Positions 26,064 through 34,018 of a stretch of DNA of 64,000 nt are shown piece after piece. A model generated the notes under the pieces. That model was not told where the DNA came from. It worked only from the letters and a program-made list of their open reading frames with translations, and did not search any database. How positions within the stretch are numbered: position 1 is the stretch's first letter; each line of letters starts with the position of its first letter. The stretch covers positions 32,952 to 96,951 of the forward strand of contig NZ_VOBG01000019.1 of assembly GCF_008369295.1 (NCBI RefSeq), read 5' to 3'. The DNA comes from Pseudomonas sp. ANT_H4 (GTDB taxonomy: Bacteria; Pseudomonadota; Gammaproteobacteria; Pseudomonadales; Pseudomonadaceae). The position numbers and the translations under genes were made by a program.

Positions 26064-27196
26064 ACCCACCGTCAGTAGAGCAAACCATCCTCGACGCCCA
26101 TTACATGGCTCGCGCCGTGGAACTGGCACGCAAAGGCCTGTACACCACCCATCCCAACCCCCGGGTCGGGTGCGTGATTGTCCGTGATGGGCAGGTGGTC
26201 GGCGAAGGCTGGCACGTGCGCACCGGCGAACCCCATGCCGAAGTCCACGCCCTGCGCGCAGCAGGCACTCAGGCGCGGGGCGCCACCGTCTATGTGACGC
26301 TGGAGCCTTGTAGCCATCACGGCCATACGCCGCCCTGCGCCGATGCGTTGATCAACGCCGGCGTAGGCCGGGTGGTCGCCGCCATGCAGGACCCCAACCC
26401 CGAAGTCGCCGGCCGTGGCCTGCAGCGCCTGGCCCAGGCCGGGATCGCGGTTCACTGCGGTGTGCTTGAAGCGGATGCGCGGGCCCTCAATCAGGGGTTC
26501 CTCAAGCGCATGGAGCACGGTTTGCCATTCGTGCGAGTCAAGCTGGCGATGAGCCTGGATGGGCGCACGGCGATGGCTAGCGGCGAAAGCCAATGGATCA
26601 CCGGGCCGGCGGCGCGCGCCAATGTGCAGCGGTTACGTGCCCAGGCCAGTGTGGTGCTGACCGGCGCCGACACGGTGCTGGCCGACGGCGCGCGCCTGAC
26701 CGTGCGCGCTGCCGAGCTGGGCCTGGATAAAGAAACCACCGCCCTGGCCATGTCTCGGCCGCCGCTGCGGGTGTTGATCGACGGTCGCCTGCGGGTGCCG
26801 CTGGATGCGCCGTTCTTTAAGGCTGGCCCGGCGCTGGTCATCACTTGCGTGACGCCGGAAAACCAGTACCCCACCGGCCCCGAGTGCCTGGTAGTGCCGG
26901 GTGTCGAAGGTCAGGTCGACCTGCGTTCGGCGCTGGTGGCGCTGGCGGCCCGTGGCGTCAACGAGGTGCTGGTGGAAGCCGGCCCGAGCCTGGCCGGTGC
27001 CTTCGCCCAGCAGGGCTTGGTGGACGAGTACGTGATTTTCGTCGCCGGCAAGTTCCTCGGTTCAGCCGCCCGGCCGTTGCTGGACTGGCCTCTGGCGAAG
27101 CTGGCCGACGCACCCCAACTCAAGATCATTGAAATGCGTGCTGTAGGCGACGACTGGCGAGTCACTGCCATTCCCGTCCCCCCAGCAAGCGTATAA
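26060..27196 (+). CDS. ribD: Bifunctional riboflavin deaminase/reductase
   Basis: 378 residues. The N-terminal deaminase domain (1-~150) carries the zinc ligands HAEVHAL and LEPCSHHGHTPPCADAL; the C-terminal reductase domain (from FVRVKLAMSLDGRTAMASG) binds NADPH. It performs the deamination and ring-side-chain reduction steps between the GTP cyclohydrolase II product and the pyrimidine precursor of riboflavin. Start chosen at the ATGA overlap with nrdR. Confidence 0.96.
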   Translation: MNPPSVEQTILDAHYMARAVELARKGLYTTHPNPRVGCVIVRDGQVVGEGWHVRTGEPHAEVHALRAAGTQARGATVYVTLEPCSHHGHTPPCADALINAGVGRVVAAMQDPNPEVAGRGLQRLAQAGIAVHCGVLEADARALNQGFLKRMEHGLPFVRVKLAMSLDGRTAMASGESQWITGPAARANVQRLRAQASVVLTGADTVLADGARLTVRAAELGLDKETTALAMSRPPLRVLIDGRLRVPLDAPFFKAGPALVITCVTPENQYPTGPECLVVPGVEGQVDLRSALVALAARGVNEVLVEAGPSLAGAFAQQGLVDEYVIFVAGKFLGSAARPLLDWPLAKLADAPQLKIIEMRAVGDDWRVTAIPVPPASV

Positions 27197-27230
27197 TTCC
27201 CGGCCTGCGCCAAGCCCCCAGGAGGACTCC

Positions 27231-27893
27231 ATGTTTACCGGCATTATCGAATCCATCGGCAGCATCCGTGCACTGACCCCAAAAGGCGGTGACGTGCGGG
27301 TGCTGGTTGAAACCGGCAAGCTCGACCTGAGCGACGTCAAGCTGGGCGACAGCATCGCCGTCAATGGCGTGTGCCTGACCGCCGTCGAGTTGCCTGGCAA
27401 TGGCTTTGCCGCCGACGTCAGCCGGGAAACCCTGGACTGCACCGCGATGAACGACCTCAAGGCCGGCAGCCCGGTCAACCTGGAAAAAGCCCTGACCCCG
27501 ACCACTCGCCTGGGTGGGCATCTGGTCAGCGGTCACGTCGACGGCGTCGGCGAAGTGGTAGCGCGCAGCGAAAATGCCCGCGCCGTGGAGTTCCGCATCC
27601 GCGCGCCCAAAGAGCTGGCCAAGTACATCGCCCATAAAGGCTCGATCACCGTCGACGGCACCAGCCTCACCGTGAACGCCGTCAATGGCGCTGAATTTGA
27701 ACTGACCATCATTCCCCACACCCTGAGCGAAACCATCATGGCGTCGTACCAGCCAGGTCGCCGGGTGAACCTGGAAGTCGACTTGCTTGCCCGTTACCTG
27801 GAACGCCTGTTGTTGGGCGACAAGGCCGCAGAGCCTGCTGCAGGGAACATCACCGAAAGTTTTCTAGCCGCCAATGGCTATCTCAAATCCTGA
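27231..27893 (+). CDS. ribE: Riboflavin synthase (alpha subunit)
   Basis: 220 residues with the hallmark start MFTGIIES and two tandem lumazine-binding halves (~1-95 and ~96-195; LGDSIAVNGVCLT and KGSITVDGTSLTVN are the repeated motifs). It dismutates two lumazine molecules to riboflavin. AGGAGG precedes the ATG. Also called ribC in some genomes. Confidence 0.96.
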   Translation: MFTGIIESIGSIRALTPKGGDVRVLVETGKLDLSDVKLGDSIAVNGVCLTAVELPGNGFAADVSRETLDCTAMNDLKAGSPVNLEKALTPTTRLGGHLVSGHVDGVGEVVARSENARAVEFRIRAPKELAKYIAHKGSITVDGTSLTVNAVNGAEFELTIIPHTLSETIMASYQPGRRVNLEVDLLARYLERLLLGDKAAEPAAGNITESFLAANGYLKS

Positions 27894-27908
27894 CCAAGGG
27901 GGTGCCAC

Positions 27909-29000
27909 GTGGCGCTCAATAGCATCGAAGAACTGGTTGAAGACATCCGCCAAGGCAAGATGGTCATCCTCATGGATGACGAAGACCGTGAGAACGAAGG
28001 AGACCTGATCATGGCCGCCGAACTGTGCCGGCCTGAACACATCAACTTCATGGCCAAGCACGCCCGTGGTCTGATCTGCATGCCCATGAGCCGCGAACGC
28101 TGCGAACTGCTCAAGCTGCCGCTGATGGCGCCGCGCAATGGTTCGGGTTTTGGCACCAAGTTCACTGTGTCGATTGAAGCGACCACCGGCGTGACCACCG
28201 GCATCTCCGCCGCTGACCGCGCCCGCACCGTGCAAGCGGCTGCTGCAAAAGACGCCAAGGCCGAAGACATCGTCAGCCCCGGCCATATCTTCCCGCTGAT
28301 GGCCCAGCCCGGCGGTACCCTGGCCCGTGCCGGCCATACCGAGGCTGCTTGCGACCTGGCGCGCATGGCCGGTTTCGAACCGAGCGGGGTGATCTGCGAA
28401 GTAATGAACGACGACGGCACCATGGCCCGTCGCCCAGAACTGGAAGTTTTTGCCGCCGAACACGGCATCAAGATCGGTACTATCGCCGACCTGATTCACT
28501 ATCGGATGATCCACGAACGTACCGTTCAGCGGATTACCGAGCAGCCTCTGGACAGCGAGTTGGGCCAGTTCAATCTGGTGACCTATCGTGACTCGGTGGA
28601 AGGCGACGTGCACATGGCCCTGACCCTGGGCAACATCTGCGCTGAAAATCCGACCCTGGTTCGCGTGCACAACATGGACCCGCTGCGGGACCTGTTGATG
28701 GTCAAGCAGCCGGGCCGCTGGAGCCTGCGGGCCGCGATGGCTGCGGTGTCCGAGGCCGGTAGCGGTGTGGTGTTGCTGCTTGGCAACCCGGTGGATGGTG
28801 ACGTGTTGCTGACGAATATTCGCGAAACCGCCGAGCAAACCCCGGTCAAAACGCCGACCACCTACAGCATCGTCGGTGCCGGTTCGCAGATTTTGCGTGA
28901 CCTGGGCGTGCGCAAAATGCGCCTGATGAGTGCGCCAATGAAATTTAATGCGATATCCGGTTTCGACCTGGAAGTTGTAGAATACGTGCCCTCCGAATAA
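27909..29000 (+). CDS. ribBA: Dihydroxybutanone phosphate synthase with degenerate GTP cyclohydrolase II half
   Basis: 363 residues, GTG start after AAGGGGG. The N-terminal domain (1-~205) is an intact RibB that converts ribulose 5-phosphate to dihydroxybutanone phosphate: DDEDRENEGD, GHTEAACDLARMAG and a metal-binding H. The C-terminal ~150 residues align with GTP cyclohydrolase II but lack the zinc cysteines (HSECLTGD...RCDCG in true RibA; here RVHNMDPLRD... without Cys) and are unlikely to be catalytic. A complete RibA is encoded at 32185. This arrangement is usual in pseudomonads. Confidence 0.93.
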   Translation: MALNSIEELVEDIRQGKMVILMDDEDRENEGDLIMAAELCRPEHINFMAKHARGLICMPMSRERCELLKLPLMAPRNGSGFGTKFTVSIEATTGVTTGISAADRARTVQAAAAKDAKAEDIVSPGHIFPLMAQPGGTLARAGHTEAACDLARMAGFEPSGVICEVMNDDGTMARRPELEVFAAEHGIKIGTIADLIHYRMIHERTVQRITEQPLDSELGQFNLVTYRDSVEGDVHMALTLGNICAENPTLVRVHNMDPLRDLLMVKQPGRWSLRAAMAAVSEAGSGVVLLLGNPVDGDVLLTNIRETAEQTPVKTPTTYSIVGAGSQILRDLGVRKMRLMSAPMKFNAISGFDLEVVEYVPSE

Positions 29001-29045
29001 AGGCTGGCGTTTTTCGCCCCTTGTTCGCGGTTCAAATATCACTGA

Positions 29046-29070
29046 GGGGCGCGTAATGAACGCGTCCCGG
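29046..29070 (+). promoter_or_regulatory. Hairpin between ribBA and ribH
   Basis: GGGGCGCG (29046-29053) can pair with CGCGTCCC (29061-29068), with one wobble pair, in the 90-base gap before ribH, with no clear T-run. It could be an mRNA processing or attenuation hairpin; it is not an FMN riboswitch, which would need far more length. Confidence 0.35.
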
Positions 29071-29090
29071 CTCTTTAAGAGATTTGTCGA

Positions 29091-29567
29091 ATGACCCTGA
29101 AGACCATCGAAGGTACCTTCATCGCCCCCCAAGGCCGCTATGCTCTGGTGGTTGGCCGCTTCAACAGCTTCGTCGTTGAAAGCCTGGTAAGCGGTGCCGT
29201 GGATGCCCTGGTTCGCCACGGTGTGAGCGAAAGCAACATCACTATTATCCGCGCCCCTGGCGCCTTCGAGATTCCACTGGTTGCGCAGAAAGTTGCCCAA
29301 CAAGGCGAATACGCGGCGATCATCGCCCTGGGCGCGGTCATTCGTGGCGGTACTCCACACTTCGAATATGTGGCTGGCGAATGCACCAAGGGCTTGTCCC
29401 AGGTGTCCATGGAGTTCGGCGTTCCCGTCGCGTTTGGCGTGCTGACCGTTGATTCCATCGAGCAAGCCATCGAACGTTCCGGTACCAAGGCCGGTAACAA
29501 AGGTGCCGAAGCTGCCCTGTCTGCCCTGGAAATGGTTAGCCTGCTGGCACAGTTGGAGGCCAAGTGA
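29091..29567 (+). CDS. ribH: 6,7-dimethyl-8-ribityllumazine synthase
   Basis: 158 residues. It condenses dihydroxybutanone phosphate with the ribitylaminopyrimidine. Family motifs: VVGRFNSFVVESLVSGAVDAL, RAPGAFEIPLVAQ, ALGAVIRGGTPHFEYV and FGVLTVDSIEQAIERSGTKAGNKG. The stop overlaps the nusB GTG start. Confidence 0.97.
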   Translation: MTLKTIEGTFIAPQGRYALVVGRFNSFVVESLVSGAVDALVRHGVSESNITIIRAPGAFEIPLVAQKVAQQGEYAAIIALGAVIRGGTPHFEYVAGECTKGLSQVSMEFGVPVAFGVLTVDSIEQAIERSGTKAGNKGAEAALSALEMVSLLAQLEAK

Positions 29568-30064
29568 TTAGCGACGAAAGCGATCGTTTCAACCCCCGTG
29601 ACCCGCGCCCTGCGGACGCCGGCAAACCTTCCAAGAGCGTCAAGCGTCGGGAGGCCCGTCAGCTCGCGACCCAGGCGCTGTACCAGCGGCATATGGCCAA
29701 GCAATCACTGAACGAAATCGAAGCGCAGTTTCGCGTCGACAACGATTTCAGTGATGTCGATGCCAGCTACTTCCACGACATCCTGCACGGTGTCCCGGCC
29801 AACCTGACCGAAATCGACGCTGCGCTCACGCCGTGCCTGGACCTGACCATCGACGAGCTGGACCCGGTTGAACTGTGCGTACTGCGCCTGTCCACCTGGG
29901 AACTGCTCAAGCGCGTCGACGTACCGTACCGCGTGGTGATCAACGAAGGGATCGAACTGGCGAAAGTCTACGGTTCCACCGACGGCCACAAGTTCGTCAA
30001 CGGCGTGCTCGACAAGCTGGCTCCGCGCCTGCGTGAAGCCGAAGTGAAGGCGTTTAAGCGCTAA
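29564..30064 (+). CDS. nusB: Transcription antitermination factor NusB
   Basis: 166-residue helical RNA-binding protein that joins NusE in rRNA antitermination complexes. RREARQLATQALYQRHM and the later ELCVLRLSTWELL and VINEGIELAKVYGSTDGHKFVNGVLDKL are conserved. GTG start at 29564 with GGAGG upstream, overlapping the ribH stop. Confidence 0.95.
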   Translation: MISDESDRFNPRDPRPADAGKPSKSVKRREARQLATQALYQRHMAKQSLNEIEAQFRVDNDFSDVDASYFHDILHGVPANLTEIDAALTPCLDLTIDELDPVELCVLRLSTWELLKRVDVPYRVVINEGIELAKVYGSTDGHKFVNGVLDKLAPRLREAEVKAFKR

Positions 30065-30082
30065 TCAGCGCTTGCTTGCGCC

Positions 30083-31048
30083 ATGGGCGAGTTCGAACTG
30101 ATCCGTAAGTTCTTTGCCGCCGCGCCCTGTGCGCAAGGCGGCGAGGGCATTGCCCTGGGGATCGGCGACGACTGCGCCTTGCTGGCGGTTCCCACAGGGG
30201 AACAGCTGGCGATTTCCACCGATACCCTGGTGGCCGGCGTGCATTTTGCCGACCCCTGCGATCCGTTCCTGCTCGGCCAGCGCTCGCTGGCCGTGGCGGT
30301 CAGCGATCTGGCGGCCATGGGCGCCAACCCCCTTGCGTTTACCCTTGCCCTGACTACCCCGACGGTGGATGCCGATTGGTTGCAACGCTATGCCCAGGGT
30401 TTGAACGTCATGGCTCAACGCTGTGGCGTGGGCCTGGTGGGCGGTGATACCACCCGTGGCCCGTTGAGCCTGACCCTGACCGTCTTTGGTCGGGTGCCGG
30501 CAGGCCTGGCCTTGACCCGCAGCGGTGCACAACCCGGTGATTTGTTGTGTGTGGGAGGAGCGCTGGGCAACGCCGCCGGCGCCTTGCCGCTGGTGTTGGG
30601 CCAACGCACTGCGCCTGCGGCCATCGCCGAACCACTGCTGGCCCATTACTGGTCGCCTCAGCCCCAGTTGGCACTGGGCCTGGCGTTGCGGGGCAAGGCT
30701 ACGTCCGCCATGGATATTTCCGACGGCCTTTTGGCCGATTGTGGGCATATCGCCAAGGCTTCAGCTGTCAGTTTGTTGATCGAGCGGCAAACGCTGCCGT
30801 TGTCGGAGGCCCTGCTGGCGTTTCTCGGCGACGATGAGGCCCGATCCGCCGCTTTGAGCGGTGGCGACGACTATGTATTGGCGTTCACTTTGCCGTCTGT
30901 CGAGCTGGCGCCATTGCTGGCCGCCGGCTGGCCGATCCATGTGATTGGTCGGGTGGCGCAGGGGCAGGGCGTGGTTCTGCTGGACGCCACGGGGCAGGAC
31001 ATCACTCCGGTGATCCGGGGCTATCAACACTTTCGGGATGCTCCGTGA
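30083..31048 (+). CDS. thiL: Thiamine-monophosphate kinase
   Basis: 321 residues. It phosphorylates thiamine monophosphate to the active cofactor thiamine diphosphate. Conserved: GEFELIRKFF start, GIGDDCALL, the ISTDTLVAGVHF metal/nucleotide site, SDLAAMGANPLAF, VGGDTTRG and AMDISDGLLADCGHIA. Its stop overlaps the (now broken) pgpA start as GTGA. Confidence 0.95.
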   Translation: MGEFELIRKFFAAAPCAQGGEGIALGIGDDCALLAVPTGEQLAISTDTLVAGVHFADPCDPFLLGQRSLAVAVSDLAAMGANPLAFTLALTTPTVDADWLQRYAQGLNVMAQRCGVGLVGGDTTRGPLSLTLTVFGRVPAGLALTRSGAQPGDLLCVGGALGNAAGALPLVLGQRTAPAAIAEPLLAHYWSPQPQLALGLALRGKATSAMDISDGLLADCGHIAKASAVSLLIERQTLPLSEALLAFLGDDEARSAALSGGDDYVLAFTLPSVELAPLLAAGWPIHVIGRVAQGQGVVLLDATGQDITPVIRGYQHFRDAP

Positions 31049-31283
31049 CAGATCACCCCTGACAGCTCCCGGCTGAGTTTGTGCCGCCATCGGTGGGGTG
31101 CAATCCCTGGCGTTTCCTCGCGTTCGGCTTTGGTTTTGGCGCGTTGCCCAAGGCGTCGAGATCCTGGGGCTCGCTGGTTGCGCTACCCTTTACCCCGTTG
31201 TGGCAGATTTTGCCAGGCTGAGGCTATTGGCGGGCGTATTTGCCTGGCTGGCGATGCAGGGGGTGGTGTGGTGTTTGACGTGA
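31045..31283 (+). pseudogene. pgpA: Remnant of pgpA (phosphatidylglycerophosphatase A)
   Basis: Starting from the GTG that overlaps the thiL stop, the frame reads VTDHP, a TGA at 31060, then QLPAEFVPPSVGCNPWRF and FGFGFGALPKASRSWGSL, clearly the PgpA N-terminus (compare recalled NPWHFLAFGFGSG..PKAPGTWGSL), up to ILPG and a second TGA at 31219. Directly after, another frame gives LAGVFAWLAMQGVVW and a TGA at 31283, the PgpA C-terminus. About 90 central residues, including the acidic HDHEGIVWDE active region, are gone. The gene lies at its normal place after thiL. It is non-functional; PGP dephosphorylation must rely on other phosphatases. Confidence 0.9.
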
Positions 31284-31308
31284 GCTGATTTTATTAGAGG
31301 TCGTCACT

Positions 31309-32037
31309 ATGGATGGTCGCCGCAGGCTCTTGGTACTGCTGTGTGCATTAGTGTTTTCGGTACGGGCGGATGATATTCCGACGGTTCCCGATCAGATTAA
31401 CCTCGCCAGTGAAGCCTGGAAAAGCTACACCAACGAAGACGGCAGTGGCCTGGCCTGGGACGTGTTGCGACAGGTTTTCGAGCCGGTTGGGGTCAAGGTC
31501 AAAACCCGCAGCGTGCCTTACACCCGCTCGGTTGGCCTGGCCCAGCGCGGCGAGGTCGATGCCTATGTCGGCGCCTACCGTGATGAAACCGAGAGCGTGC
31601 GGTACGCGCGCTGGCACTACGACTCCGATCATATCTATGCACTGGGGCTGGCAAGCACAGCGGCGCCGACCCTGGCCACGCTGGGCAACTACCGCCTGGC
31701 CTGGGTGCGTGGCTACAAGTACGACACCTACTTGCCCAATATCCACACCTTCAATCAGATTGAGCGCCGCGACGGCATCCTGCCTATGCTGCTGCACAAG
31801 CGCGCCGACCTCTACATCGACGCCCTGACCGAGGCACGCTACACCCTGGATCAAGCGCCGGACCCTTTGCTATTCAAGCTCACCCATCTTGTCGAACTGC
31901 CGCTGTTCCTGGGCTTTACCGACAACGAGCGGGGTCGGGCACTGATGGCGCTGTTTGATCAGCGCATGGACGTTTTGGTGAAAAACGGTGAGCTGAAGCC
32001 AATTTTCGAGCGCTGGCACCAGCCGTATCCTTTTTGA
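31309..32037 (+). CDS. Periplasmic solute-binding protein, family 3 (amino-acid type)
   Basis: 242 residues: a signal peptide (RRRLLVLLCALVFSVRA) then a two-lobe SBP_bac_3 fold (LASEAWKSYTNEDGSGLAWDVLRQVF, VDAYVGAYRDE, a hinge and the second lobe FERWHQPYPF). No transporter genes adjoin it, so it may serve a distant ABC importer or a sensor. Ligand unknown. It starts 26 bases after the pgpA remnant. Confidence 0.8.
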   Translation: MDGRRRLLVLLCALVFSVRADDIPTVPDQINLASEAWKSYTNEDGSGLAWDVLRQVFEPVGVKVKTRSVPYTRSVGLAQRGEVDAYVGAYRDETESVRYARWHYDSDHIYALGLASTAAPTLATLGNYRLAWVRGYKYDTYLPNIHTFNQIERRDGILPMLLHKRADLYIDALTEARYTLDQAPDPLLFKLTHLVELPLFLGFTDNERGRALMALFDQRMDVLVKNGELKPIFERWHQPYPF

Positions 32038-32184
32038 CCGGCTCCTACAGTAGAGGTGGCCCATAGAACCAAGGCAAAGGCCAATCGAACCGATTGATCT
32101 TTATCAGCGATAATTCAGCTTAAGCGTCTGTAGGAACGTGCTGTTACAATGCCGCCTCGTGTAATTTGAAATCAGGAGCACACG

Positions 32185-32802
32185 GTGCCCGTCGTTTTCG
32201 TCGCTGCTTCCAAGCTGCCTACCACTTTTGCCCAATTCACCATGCATGGCTTTCTTGAGCAAGCCAGTGGGCGCGAACATGTCGTGCTTAGCCTGGGTGA
32301 TGTGGCTGACGGCGCGCCGGTTCTCGGCCGCTTGCACTCCGAATGCCTGACCGGCGACGCCCTGTTCAGCCAGCGTTGCGACTGCGGTTCGCAACTGGAA
32401 GCCGCGATGCAGGCCATCGCTCGCGAAGGCCGCGGCGTGTTGTTGTACTTGCGCCAGGAAGGTCGTGGCATTGGCCTGCTGAACAAGATCCGTGCCTACG
32501 AACTGCAAGACGGCGGCGCCGATACCGTGGAAGCCAATGAGCGCCTGGGTTTCGCTGCCGACCAGCGTGACTACGCCATGTGCCTGCCGATGCTGGAGCA
32601 CTTGGGCATCAAGTCCCTGCGTCTGATGACCAACAATCCGCGCAAGGTCAAGGCCTTGGTCGACATGGGCATCACCGTCGCCGAGCGCGTGCCGCTGCAC
32701 ACCGGCCACAACCCGCACAACAAGCTTTATCTGGCCACCAAGGCCAGCAAGCTCGACCACATGATGGGCAACGAGCATCAGAGCGAGGCTGACCGGGCGT
32801 GA
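32185..32802 (+). CDS. ribA: GTP cyclohydrolase II
   Basis: 205 residues. First step of riboflavin synthesis: GTP to the diaminopyrimidine phosphate with loss of formate. The zinc site LHSECLTGDALFSQRCDCG (three Cys) and the GTP-binding LYLRQEGRGIGLLNKIRAYEL are intact, in contrast to the RibBA C-terminal domain at 28.5 kb. GTG start after AGGAG. Its stop overlaps the next gene's GTG start. Confidence 0.97.
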   Translation: MPVVFVAASKLPTTFAQFTMHGFLEQASGREHVVLSLGDVADGAPVLGRLHSECLTGDALFSQRCDCGSQLEAAMQAIAREGRGVLLYLRQEGRGIGLLNKIRAYELQDGGADTVEANERLGFAADQRDYAMCLPMLEHLGIKSLRLMTNNPRKVKALVDMGITVAERVPLHTGHNPHNKLYLATKASKLDHMMGNEHQSEADRA

Positions 32803-33218
32803 CCCGTGGTCAGGTCAAGCGGCGACTGTCGTTCAACTGGTGGCAATACCTGGCCCTGGCGCTGCTGCCGTTGTTCGTGATCAATCTGGTGTTTGGCAAG
32901 GCCGAGCCGCTGTTGCCGGTGTTGGCCATGCCGTTTTTTATCGCTGGCACCGCCTCGATGTTTGCCAGCCTGCGTTACTTCCATGGCTACAAACACGCCC
33001 TGATCGCCACCGGCAAAGCCCTCGATACCCCTGAAGAATCCGCTGCCTGGATCACCCTTGCGGCCCGGCGGCGCCTGGCGCTGCTGGCGGCTTCCTTGCC
33101 AGCCTGGATCGGCGCACTGGCGGTGTTTGTCGGCCTGGAAGCGGTGCCGCTGTTTCTGCTGGCGTTGTCGACGATGGTGCTGTTCTACCTCTACCGTATT
33201 CCGCGTCAACTGGGCTGA
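32799..33218 (+). CDS. Small integral membrane protein of unknown function
   Basis: 139 residues, about four hydrophobic segments (YLALALLPLFVINLVF, LLPVLAMPFFIAGTASMF, LALLAASLPAWIGALAVFV, LFLLALSTMVLFYLY), basic ends. No known domain. GTG start overlaps ribA (GTGA) and its TGA overlaps the btuF ATG, so it is translationally coupled on both sides. Confidence 0.75.
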   Translation: MTRGQVKRRLSFNWWQYLALALLPLFVINLVFGKAEPLLPVLAMPFFIAGTASMFASLRYFHGYKHALIATGKALDTPEESAAWITLAARRRLALLAASLPAWIGALAVFVGLEAVPLFLLALSTMVLFYLYRIPRQLG

Positions 33219-34018
33219 TGCGCGCCTGGTTGGCGGTTTTGCTGCTGCTCGCCAGTGTCCAGGCGATGGCGGTAGAGCGGGTGGTCAGCCTCGCACCCTC
33301 CTTATCTGAAATCGTCGTTGAGCTGGGCGCTGCCGATTTGCTGGTGGGCGTGCTCGACGGCGGTGAGCGGCCAGCGCCATTGGCGAACGTGGCGTCGGTG
33401 GGGCGTTACGGCCAGTTGGACATGGAGCAATTGCTCAGCCTAAAACCGGATCTGATATTGCTGTGGCCTGGCAGCATCGGCCCGGCCCAGCGCGAACAGC
33501 TCAAACGCCTGAATATCCCGACCTACGTGGCCGAACCCCATAGCCTTGAACAACTGACCAGTCAGGTCGAAGCCATTGCCCTGCAATTGGATCGGCCCGA
33601 GCGTGGCCGCCAGTTGGCCATGCAGCTGCGTCAGCGCTTGACCGAGTTGCGCCAGCGCTATCACCGGGCCGAGCCGTTGCGGGTGTTTTATCAGGTGTGG
33701 AATCAACCGTTGTACACCGTGGGCGGCGGGCAGATCATCAGTGATGCGCTGACTGTGTGCGGCGCGCGTAATGTGTTCGATGACCTGAAACTGCCGGCGC
33801 CCCAAGTCAGTGTCGAGTCGGTGCTGCAGCGCAATCCCGAGGTGATTCTGGCGGGTGACCAAACCCAGCTGGATACCTGGAAGGCCTGGCCCCAGGTGGC
33901 GGCGGTGGCCCAGGGGCGCTTGCTGGTGGTGCCGGACAAAGGCCTGGAGCGGCCCAGTGGGCAGATGTTGGAGGCGGTGGCGCGGTTATGTCAGGTGGTT
34001 GCAGCCAGCACCCACTAG
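33218..34018 (+). CDS. btuF: BtuF-like periplasmic cobalamin-binding protein
   Basis: 266 residues. Signal peptide (MRAWLAVLLLLASVQAMA), then the BtuF/FepB-like two-domain fold joined by one long helix: RVVSLAPSLSEIVVELGAADLLVGV, GRYGQLDMEQLLSLKPDLILLW and QNPLYTVGGG-like QPLYTVGGGQIISDALTVCGARN. It binds vitamin B12 in the periplasm for import through BtuCD. The BtuB-like receptor gene is convergent next to it, supporting the call; BtuCD is not in the window. Confidence 0.8.
   Translation: MRAWLAVLLLLASVQAMAVERVVSLAPSLSEIVVELGAADLLVGVLDGGERPAPLANVASVGRYGQLDMEQLLSLKPDLILLWPGSIGPAQREQLKRLNIPTYVAEPHSLEQLTSQVEAIALQLDRPERGRQLAMQLRQRLTELRQRYHRAEPLRVFYQVWNQPLYTVGGGQIISDALTVCGARNVFDDLKLPAPQVSVESVLQRNPEVILAGDQTQLDTWKAWPQVAAVAQGRLLVVPDKGLERPSGQMLEAVARLCQVVAASTH

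Noticed and set aside
29001..29090. FMN riboswitch before ribH
   Set aside because: Only 90 bases with one small hairpin; the RFN core motifs are absent.
27864..29465. 533-codon open frame opposite ribBA/ribH
   Set aside because: Shadow of the conserved riboflavin genes on the other strand; high-GC codon bias opens this frame, and it shows no family features.
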